From positions 806,001-870,000 of the forward strand of contig JADJUF010000039.1 in assembly GCA_016717005.1 (NCBI GenBank): a DNA stretch of 64,000 nt, written 5' to 3'. The stretch's first letter is position 1, and each line of letters begins with the position of its first letter. Below are positions 9,986-16,145 of this stretch, piece by piece. The DNA comes from Myxococcales bacterium. Lineage in GTDB: Bacteria > Myxococcota_A > Polyangia > Haliangiales > Haliangiaceae. The position numbers and the translations under genes are program-made. The notes under the pieces are model-generated. The model was not told the origin of the DNA. It did no database searches and saw nothing but the letters and a program-made list of their open reading frames with translations.

Positions 9986-10243
9986 ATGCGTACCATCCGT
10001 ACCCTGCTCGTCGCCGCGCTGGTCGCGGCCCCCTTCACCGTCTCGGCCACGCCGGAGCAGAAGCCGGCCCAGCCCGCGCCGGCCCAGCCCGCGCCGGCCC
10101 AGCCCGCGCCGGCCCAGCCGCGCAGCCCGTTCGCGCCGATCCTCGCGACGATGAAGGGTCACCACAAGGCCGCGCCGGCCGGGCACCACGCCCACGTCCA
10201 CAAGGGCGCGCCCAAGCCCACGGCGCCGCCGGCGACCAAGTAG
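9986..10243 (+). CDS. Small secreted Pro/Ala-rich protein with tandem QPAPA repeats
   Basis: An 85-residue protein with a Sec signal peptide (MRTIRTLLVAALVAAPFTVSA, cleavage near residue 21) after a good ribosome site (CAGGAG, 6 nt spacing). The mature 64 residues contain about three and a half copies of a 15-bp repeat (10064-10118) encoding PAQPA, followed by a His/Lys-rich tail (GHHKAAPAGHHAHVHKGAPK) that could bind metal or nucleic acid. It lies directly downstream of the predicted sigma-54 promoter and is flanked by two receiver genes, so it is probably the main target of this two-component system. I do not know its function. Confidence 0.7.
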   Translation: MRTIRTLLVAALVAAPFTVSATPEQKPAQPAPAQPAPAQPAPAQPRSPFAPILATMKGHHKAAPAGHHAHVHKGAPKPTAPPATK

Positions 10244-10269
10244 CGCACGCCCACCCCAGGAGGTCCGCC

Positions 10270-10746
10270 ATGTCCCGCACCACCGGTCTGCACTCGCCGA
10301 CGCCCGACGCCCCCGCGCGTCCGCACGCGCTCCGGCCGAACGTCACCGCGTCGCTGGTCCCGATCGCGATCGTGGCCGAGGACGACGACGAGCTCCGGCA
10401 CCTGCTGGCGCGGCGCCTGCGCCGGATCGGCTGCGAGGTGATCGAGGCGCGCACCGGGCTCGAGCTGGTCGAGCTCCTGGCGCCGCCCGCCGACGGCCCC
10501 GCCGCCGCGCGCGCCCACGCCGAGCTGGTGATCTCGGACATCCGCATGCCCGGGCTGACGGGGCTCGAGGTGGTGTCGCTGCTGCGCAGCGTCGACTGGG
10601 CGATGCCGGTGATCCTGCTGACCGGCTTCGGCGACGACGCCGCCCACGCCGAGGCCCGCCGGCTCGGCGCGACGCTCTACGACAAGCCGGTCGACCTCGA
10701 CGAGCTGATCGCGGCGGCGGCCGAGCACCTCGGCCTCGCCGCATGA
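10270..10746 (+). CDS. Single-domain response regulator (CheY-like), paralogue
   Basis: A 158-residue receiver with a polar extension of about 30 residues before the fold. It has the acidic pocket IVAEDDDELRHL (D38-D40), phospho-acceptor D90 in VISDIRMPG, T in LLTGFGDD and K in YDKPVD. A strong ribosome site (AGGAGG) precedes the ATG at 10270, 26 bp after the small secreted protein gene, so both probably follow the sigma-54 promoter. It is the paralogue of the receiver at 9399, with the same insertion before the phosphorylation site. There is no output domain. It may feed back on the upstream kinase or act on the cyclase gene product that follows; both ideas are inference. Confidence 0.9.
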   Translation: MSRTTGLHSPTPDAPARPHALRPNVTASLVPIAIVAEDDDELRHLLARRLRRIGCEVIEARTGLELVELLAPPADGPAAARAHAELVISDIRMPGLTGLEVVSLLRSVDWAMPVILLTGFGDDAAHAEARRLGATLYDKPVDLDELIAAAAEHLGLAA

Positions 10747-10801
10747 CGCCGGCCGGGCGCCGCGCGCCCGCGATCGCCGCGCGAGCGAGTACGCTGGCGC
10801 C

Positions 10802-12295
10802 ATGCTCGACCTGTCCGGACGCCCGCTGCGGCCGTGGCACCGCTTCCACGTGCGGACCACGGCGCTCTACGCGCTGCCGCTGTTCGCGATCCTCGCGGTG
10901 ATCGCGGCGCTCGCGTACGAGCGCTCGGTCGCCAGCGAGCACGGGCTGCTGCGGGCCCGGCTGCGGGCGCTGAGCGTGGCGCTGGCCAGCGCCATCGATC
11001 CCGCGGCGGTGACCGTGCCCGGGCCGGCCGGCCCGACGCCGACCCGCCAGCGCATGCTCGACGCGCTGGCCACGGTCGGCCGTGACCAGCCCGAGGTGGT
11101 CGCGATCTACGTGCTCGTGCCCGACGACGCCGCCGGCCACATGCGGTTCGTCGCCGACTGGGACCGGCGCGGCCTCGACGTCGCGCCCGGCACCGCCTAC
11201 GACGCCAGAGCGGTGCCGCTCTTGATGGCCGCGGTCGCGGGGCCGCGGGTCGAGACCGACCCCGTGCTCGACGCCTGGGGTCCGACCCTGTCGGGCTACG
11301 CGCCGATCCGCGCCGCCGACGGGCGCACGGTCGCGATCCTCGGCGTCGACATCGCCGCCAGCACGATCGCCCTGCGCGAGCACCAGGTCATCGTCCAGAC
11401 CGCGGTCGTGTTCGGCGTCGCCGCGCTGCTGCTGGTGGTGGTCGGCGCGGTGGTCGGCCGGTGGGTGCGCCGGCCGATCGAGCGGATCGTCACCGCCACC
11501 ACCGCGGTCGCCGCCGGCCAGCTCACCGCCCGGGTCGCGCTGGCCCGACCCGACGAGCTCGGCATCCTCGGCGCGCACTTCGATCGGATGGCGGCCGGCC
11601 TCGAGGAGCGCGAGCGCATCCGCGCGATCTTCGGCCGCTACGTCAGCGAGGACGTGGCCCGCGCGGTGCTGGCCAGCCCCGAGGCGGCGGGCCTCGGCGG
11701 CGACCTGCGCGAGGTCACGGTCCTGTTCAGCGACCTGCGCGGCTACTCGACGATCGTCGAGCACCTGGCGCCGGCCGGCGTGATCGCGATCGTCAACAGC
11801 TACCTCGACGAGATGGCCACGCTGATCGACGCCCACGACGGCTGCGTGCTCGAGCTGCTCGGCGACGGCATCCTCGCGGTGTTCGGCGCGCCGGTGGCGT
11901 CGACCGACCACGCCGCGCGCGCGCTGGCCTGCGCCGAGGCGATGGCCGCCCGCCTGGCCGAGCTCAACGCCGGGTGGGACGCGAGCGGCGCCGCCGAGGC
12001 CTGGCGCGCCCACGGCCTGCCGTCCTTGGGCATGCGCATCGGGGTCCACACCGGCCGGGTCGTCGCCGGCAACATCGGCGGCGCCACCCGGATGAAGTAC
12101 GCGGTGCTCGGCGACGCGGTCAACGTCGCGGCCCGGGTCGAGGCGCTCAACAAGGAGCTCGCGACCTCGCTCCTGTTCACCGAGGCCACGCGCGCGCAGC
12201 TCCCGGCGGCGGCGGCGGCGCGGGCGCTGCCGCGCGGCGAGCACGCGCTCAAGGGCCGCAGCCAGCCCGTGACGGTGTTCACGCTGCCGGCGTGA
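10802..12295 (+). CDS. Membrane class III adenylate/guanylate cyclase with HAMP domain
   Basis: A 497-residue enzyme. The N-terminus is cytoplasmic, membrane segment 1 is about residues 20-40, an extracytoplasmic sensor of about 150 residues follows, and segment 2 is about 195-220. A HAMP domain is next (RRPIERIVTATTAVAAGQLTAR). The catalytic domain begins at about 295 with the metal-binding Asp residues D311 (VLFSDLRGYST) and D355 (LLGDGILAVFG), then the conserved GVHTGRVVAGNIGG and the DAVNVAARVEALN segment. It makes cAMP (or cGMP) from the NTP when the sensor is stimulated. The 3' end overlaps the convergent HD-like gene by 17 bp. It lies 55 bp after the receiver gene and may belong to the same signalling cluster. 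Confidence 0.93.
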   Translation: MLDLSGRPLRPWHRFHVRTTALYALPLFAILAVIAALAYERSVASEHGLLRARLRALSVALASAIDPAAVTVPGPAGPTPTRQRMLDALATVGRDQPEVVAIYVLVPDDAAGHMRFVADWDRRGLDVAPGTAYDARAVPLLMAAVAGPRVETDPVLDAWGPTLSGYAPIRAADGRTVAILGVDIAASTIALREHQVIVQTAVVFGVAALLLVVVGAVVGRWVRRPIERIVTATTAVAAGQLTARVALARPDELGILGAHFDRMAAGLEERERIRAIFGRYVSEDVARAVLASPEAAGLGGDLREVTVLFSDLRGYSTIVEHLAPAGVIAIVNSYLDEMATLIDAHDGCVLELLGDGILAVFGAPVASTDHAARALACAEAMAARLAELNAGWDASGAAEAWRAHGLPSLGMRIGVHTGRVVAGNIGGATRMKYAVLGDAVNVAARVEALNKELATSLLFTEATRAQLPAAAAARALPRGEHALKGRSQPVTVFTLPA

Positions 12296-13625
12296 CCGGG
12301 TCGAGCTCGTCGGCCAGGGCCCGCAGCGCGGCCGCGCGGGTCTCGGCCACCTCGGCCGCGGCCCGGGCGATCCCGGCCACGGCGCGGTGCGGCTGGGCCT
12401 CGAGGAACGCTCGGGCCGTGCGCTGGCCGGCGAACATCGCCCGGGCGTCGTCGACGCCGGCGCCGAGCGCCGCCTCGCCGCAGGTCGTGAACAGGAACGC
12501 CGCCAGCGGCGACGGCCCGGTGTCGAAGCTCGACTCCGACGCCCGCCCGATCGCGAGCAGCGCCAGGAGCAGCGGCTCGAGCCCCGCGACCTTGTCGAGC
12601 CGCGGCAGGTAGTGCTCGACGCGCTCGGGCTCGGGCCCGCCCGGCGACGGGAACCCGCCCATGAAGTAGTCGAGCGGCACGTCGCCGCCGGTGGCTTCGC
12701 ACAGCGCCTCGACCACCGCGATCGAGTAGAGCTTGGCGCGCAGGTACCGGACCGCGAGCGTGATGTTGAAGACCGCCTGGGCCTCGCGGGCGGCGTGGAC
12801 CTCGGGCGCGGGCTCGCCGCCCCAGTGGTGGAACACCCGCGCCGCCGGGAGCTGGGCCAGGAAGCCCTCCATCTTCTGCAGCGCGATCCGGTAGTCGCGC
12901 ACCGAGTAGACCGTCGGCATCTGCAGCGCCGGGTTGCTCTCGGGCAAGAGCTTCCAGGTGTTGTCGAGGAACCGGCCCGGGTCCGCCAGCGCGAAGTTCT
13001 CGACGTCGTGGTTCCCGAACCGCACCGCCTGCCGCATCATCGGCGCGAGCCGCTCGGCCGGGACGCCCAGCGCCGCGGCCCGATCGTGCAGCGCCGGCGC
13101 CGGGTCGTCGCGGAACGGCACGGTCTGCTCGATCGCCATCGCCACGGTCAGCCGGTCCCAGCGCGGCAGCACCGCGGCCAGGTGCAGCGCCATCACCACC
13201 GCCGAGGCCAGCTCGTTGAGCCCCGTGAACGGGCCGATCACGTCGCCGGGCGCGCGCCCGAACACCGCGAGCACGTCGGCCACCGCCGGCGTCGGCGCCG
13301 GCCGGATGCGCCAGCCGCCGTCGACGCGCTCGAACGCCTGCTCGAACTCCGCGGCCATCGCGCGCGGCGGGCCGGCGTCGACCTGGACGTAGACCGCGTC
13401 GTGGTACAGCGCCGCGACCACGTCGAGCGGGTCGCCGTCGCTGCCGTCGGCCAGCGCCAGGACGTGCTCGTGGTTGTGGAACGCGCGGCCCGCGGCCGAC
13501 AGCGCCGCATGCACGGCGAAGCCGCAGCGCTCGAGCGTGAGGTCGTCGGGCCGGGCCCCCAGCCCGCGCAGCGCCAGCCCCAGCGCGTTGACGATCTGGT
13601 GCACGGGTGAGCGCGGCCGATCCAT
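12279..13625 (-). CDS. HD-superfamily-like hydrolase, 448 aa, function unknown
   Basis: A soluble protein without signal or membrane segments. The N-terminal 120 residues carry a metal-hydrolase-like pattern: FHNHEHVLAL near residue 50, then VAALYHDAVYVQVD near residue 72, giving H-x2-H and HD pairs as in HD phosphohydrolases. The C-terminal 250 residues are helical and contain HHWGGEPAPEVHAAREAQ and several Asp/His pairs, perhaps a second domain. HD proteins usually hydrolyse phosphate esters or nucleotides, including cyclic nucleotides. The convergent 17-bp overlap with a cyclase gene makes a cyclic-nucleotide substrate tempting, but there is no direct evidence for it. I do not recognise a named family. 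Confidence 0.7.
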   Translation of the reverse strand: MDRPRSPVHQIVNALGLALRGLGARPDDLTLERCGFAVHAALSAAGRAFHNHEHVLALADGSDGDPLDVVAALYHDAVYVQVDAGPPRAMAAEFEQAFERVDGGWRIRPAPTPAVADVLAVFGRAPGDVIGPFTGLNELASAVVMALHLAAVLPRWDRLTVAMAIEQTVPFRDDPAPALHDRAAALGVPAERLAPMMRQAVRFGNHDVENFALADPGRFLDNTWKLLPESNPALQMPTVYSVRDYRIALQKMEGFLAQLPAARVFHHWGGEPAPEVHAAREAQAVFNITLAVRYLRAKLYSIAVVEALCEATGGDVPLDYFMGGFPSPGGPEPERVEHYLPRLDKVAGLEPLLLALLAIGRASESSFDTGPSPLAAFLFTTCGEAALGAGVDDARAMFAGQRTARAFLEAQPHRAVAGIARAAAEVAETRAAALRALADELDPVTPAA

Positions 13626-13666
13626 CGCCGCCAGGCTACCACGCGCCGTCGGGGCGCTGGGTCGGC

Positions 13667-13744
13667 GCGCTCAGCCCGCGCTCAGCCGCAGCGCGTCCGC
13701 GCGGCGGCACGCGGTCCAGGCGCTCAGCCCGCGCTCAGCCGCAG
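13667..13744. repeat. 25-bp direct repeat duplicating the 3' end and stop codon of the GNAT gene
   Basis: An identical 25-bp block occurs at 13667-13691 and 13720-13744 (period 53 bp). The right copy spans the last codons (LRLSAG) and TGA stop of the minus-strand acetyltransferase gene; the left copy is a downstream duplicate, and similarity continues weakly for about another 10 bp. On the minus strand it includes TGAGCGCGGGCTGAGCGCG, which also occurs at the 3' end of the collagen-like lipoprotein gene near 61115-61135. Confidence 0.85.
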
Positions 13745-14185
13745 GCGCGTGCGCGCGACGCCGTCGGCGCCGACCTCGACGGCGGCCGCCGCCTCGGGCA
13801 CGACCCGGCGCCAGAACGCCAGCGCGCCGGCGTTCTCGGGCCGGACGGTGAACGACCACGGGCCCGGGTGGATCGCGAACAGCCGCCGGGCCGCGGCGGC
13901 GCCGGCGCCGTGGCGACGCGCGCCCGCGATGACGAAGAACTCCTCGACGTGCCAGCAGCCGTCATCATCCTGGGCCACCAGCGCGCAGCCGATCGGCGCG
14001 GCGCCGTCGACGATCAGGTACGCCCCGTGGCGCGCGCGATCGACGTAGGCCGGCAGGTGGCGGTAGTCGAAGCGCGCGTCGGCGCCGATCGTCGTCGGCA
14101 CCAGCGCGCTCCACTCGTGCATGTAGAGCTGCAACAGGCGATCGAGCCGCACGTCGTCCGCGTCGACCTGGACCAGCTCGAGCAC
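13724..14185 (-). CDS. GNAT-family N-acetyltransferase
   Basis: A 153-residue cytoplasmic enzyme. The GNAT fold is visible from the acceptor-binding N-terminus (RLDRLLQLYMHEWSAL), the beta4 strand (WHVEEFFVIAGARR), the acetyl-CoA pyrophosphate loop RRHGAGAAAARRLF near residue 92 (form R/Q-x2-G-x-G/A), and the closing WSFTVRPENAGALAFWRRV. It transfers an acetyl group from acetyl-CoA to an amine; the substrate is unknown. It is divergent from the lipoprotein gene at 14257 (71 bp between starts). Its last codons and stop are duplicated 53 bp downstream. Confidence 0.85.
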   Translation of the reverse strand: MLELVQVDADDVRLDRLLQLYMHEWSALVPTTIGADARFDYRHLPAYVDRARHGAYLIVDGAAPIGCALVAQDDDGCWHVEEFFVIAGARRHGAGAAAARRLFAIHPGPWSFTVRPENAGALAFWRRVVPEAAAAVEVGADGVARTRLRLSAG

Positions 14186-14256
14186 GCGCCGAGCTTGCCA
14201 CGATCGCGCCGGCCGGTCCGGACCATCGCCGCGGCCAGGCGTGGCACCCTCCGGGC

Positions 14257-14817
14257 ATGAAGCTCCTGCCCACCCTGCTGGTCGTGACGTGCGCGTTCAC
14301 CCTGGTCGCGTGCAAGAAGAAGGACGACGCGGCCGACAAGGCCGGCGCCGCCAAGCCGACCGACCCCGCGGCCAAGCCGGCCGATCCCAAGCCGGCGCCG
14401 CCGCCGGCGGCCGCGGCCAAGCTGGTGCCGCTCGACCTGTCGGCGGTCGGCGAGGACTGGAAGGGCTGGTCGGTCGACGCGCCCGAGGGCGCGACCGTCA
14501 AGGAGAGCTTCGGCGCGGCCGAGATCATCCTCGGCGACGGCTTCCAGCTCGACCTCCGGCTCGACAAGGCCGACGTCGCCTCCTACAAGAAGGAGACCGA
14601 GGCCAACGACCTCAACAAGCTCAAGGGCTACGTGCTCGATCAGCCCGACGCGATCCTGTACGAGAGCGAGGTCATGAGCCGGACCGAGTTCCACCTCTAC
14701 GCCGGCGTCAAGAGCGGCGACGTCGAGTTCACCTGCGAGGACGTCAAGGGCCCGCTCCACAGCAAGGCCGACGTCGAGCTGATGTGGAAGACCTGCCAGT
14801 CGATCGCGAAGAAGTGA
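14257..14817 (+). CDS. Lipoprotein, 186 aa, with repeated 3' end
   Basis: The N-terminus MKLLPTLLVVTCAFTLVACKKK is a lipoprotein signal (LVAC lipobox, then Lys/Asp residues). A Lys/Pro/Ala linker to about residue 55 is followed by a soluble domain with an alternating charged pattern ending in DVELMWKTCQSIAKK; the two mature-domain Cys residues could pair. No family is recognised, although the tone (lipidated, KKDD linker, small beta domain) matches other lineage-specific lipoproteins here. The striking point is downstream: two decayed tandem copies of the last 80 bp, with stop codons, follow the gene. Confidence 0.75.
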   Translation: MKLLPTLLVVTCAFTLVACKKKDDAADKAGAAKPTDPAAKPADPKPAPPPAAAAKLVPLDLSAVGEDWKGWSVDAPEGATVKESFGAAEIILGDGFQLDLRLDKADVASYKKETEANDLNKLKGYVLDQPDAILYESEVMSRTEFHLYAGVKSGDVEFTCEDVKGPLHSKADVELMWKTCQSIAKK

Positions 14818-15022
14818 CGCCGACGCCGGCGGTCGTCGTGCGCACCCGCGCGACGTGCAGGGCCCGCGCCACAGCCAGGCCGACGTCGAGCTGATCTGGA
14901 AGACCTCCCGGTCGATCGCGAAGCAGTGACGCCGACGCCGGCGGTCGTCGTGCGCACCCGCGCGACGTGCAGGGCCCGCGCCACAGCCAGGCCGACGTCG
15001 AGCTGAGATCGCGCAGCAGTGA
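14737..15022 (+). repeat. Decaying tandem copies of the lipoprotein gene's 3' end
   Basis: The last part of the lipoprotein gene (14737-14817, encoding about GPLHSKADVELMWKTCQSIAKK and stop) is repeated at about 14850-14929 (GPRHSQADVELIWKTSRSIAKQ, stop at 14927) and again, with an internal 19-bp deletion, to 15022. The first period is 112 bp and the second 93 bp. A 39-bp spacer (14819-14857) is itself repeated at 14931-14969. The copies keep the reading frame and stop but have no start codon. Confidence 0.88.
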
Positions 15023-15034
15023 CGTCGGCGCCAG

Positions 15035-16054
15035 TCACGGCCCGTGGGTCGCGCCCGGCGCCAGCGGCGGCAGCCGGCCCAGCTCGGCGGTGAGCTGCTG
15101 CTCGAGCTGCCGGATGTTCTGGTAGACGAGGCAGCGGTAGCCCTGCACGTCGAACCGCAGGTCCTTGACGTCGCGCACCAGCAGGATCGTGGGGCGGCCG
15201 CGGCCCCAGGCGTAGCCGACCTCGAGGTAGACGTTGGGGTTGGCGAGCGACAGGTCGGCGATGACCACGCGCGCGCTGTCGATGCGCTCGCGGATCCGCT
15301 CGATGATCAGGCCGCTGAACGTGTCCTGATCGACCCGCTCGCACAGCAGGCCCGCGTCGGCGACCGGCCGCGCGATGCCGTAGTGGAAGACGTCGTCGAG
15401 CTCGGCCGCGAACGGCATCGCGACGAACGCGTGGGGCTTGCTCTGCGACGACACGCCGGCGGTGGCGAGGCGCGGCGCCTGCTGGAAGCCGGGGCTGCGC
15501 TCGACCCGGAAGCCGCCGCCGGGCTGGGCCACGACCCCGGCGGTGCTGGCCAGGCCGCTGGCCAGGGCCTCGCGCATGCGCCGGGCGCGGGCCGGGTTGT
15601 TCTCGACGATGATCACCTCGGCGACGTCGCCGCCGAGGCCGCGCTGGAACGCGTCGACGAAGCCGCCCACCAGCGCCAGCACCGCCTCGGCCTCGTCGAG
15701 CCCGGCCCGGACGCCGTGGACCGTGGTGGCGAGCGTGGCGACCCGCTCGCCCTGCGCGAGGGTCAGCATCCGCGTCGCGAGCAGCCGCAGCTCGTGGTAG
15801 CGCAGCTCGCCGAGCCGCGCGGTGCCGAGGAAGGCGGCCCGCGGCGCCGCCAGCGCGCCGCCGCTGTCGACCACGCGCGCGTCGCCGGCGGCGACCTCGA
15901 ACGCGTGCTCGGCGTGGCGCCCGCCGGCGGTCAGCCGCCGCACCGCCTCGGCGTCGACCCCGTAGAAGCTCTGCGCGTGCTTGAAGCACACGAGCGCCGC
16001 GGCGGTGGTCAGCAGGTCCCCATCGATCAGGCGGAGGTCGATGTGCGTGCGCAT
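15035..16054 (-). CDS. Macro-like plus nucleoside-deoxyribosyltransferase/TIR-like two-domain protein
   Basis: A 339-residue soluble protein. Residues 1 to about 180 show a fold like the N-terminal macro-like domain of M17 peptidases: RLGELRYHELRLLATRM, then VATLATTVHGVRAGLDEAEAVLALVGGF and VAEVIIVENNPARARRM. Residues 205-330 form a nucleoside 2-deoxyribosyltransferase-like domain: HAFVAMPFAAELDDVF, IIERIRERIDSARVVIADLSLANPNVYLEVGYAWGRG, with a conserved Glu in the YLEVGYA segment corresponding to the family nucleophile. Such domains cleave N-glycosidic bonds of nucleosides or NAD-like molecules and recur in predicted bacterial conflict systems. A sensor (macro-like) plus effector (glycosidase) reading is plausible but unproved. 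No partner gene with a clear defence role is adjacent; it is divergent from the Ig-like repeat gene. Confidence 0.72.
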   Translation of the reverse strand: MRTHIDLRLIDGDLLTTAAALVCFKHAQSFYGVDAEAVRRLTAGGRHAEHAFEVAAGDARVVDSGGALAAPRAAFLGTARLGELRYHELRLLATRMLTLAQGERVATLATTVHGVRAGLDEAEAVLALVGGFVDAFQRGLGGDVAEVIIVENNPARARRMREALASGLASTAGVVAQPGGGFRVERSPGFQQAPRLATAGVSSQSKPHAFVAMPFAAELDDVFHYGIARPVADAGLLCERVDQDTFSGLIIERIRERIDSARVVIADLSLANPNVYLEVGYAWGRGRPTILLVRDVKDLRFDVQGYRCLVYQNIRQLEQQLTAELGRLPPLAPGATHGP

Positions 16055-16145
16055 CGGCGCCGAGTATCGCCCGGGCGCGTGGCAGCGACCAGCACGTCGG
16101 CTGTCACGGTCGCCCCGCGGGCGCGTTGTACCCGCGGAGGTCCCC

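Noticed and set aside
14242..14257. TGGCAC-N5-GGGCA, a sigma-54-like match
   Set aside because: The -12 TT is GG and the element runs into the start codon at 14257, leaving no room for a transcription start upstream of it.
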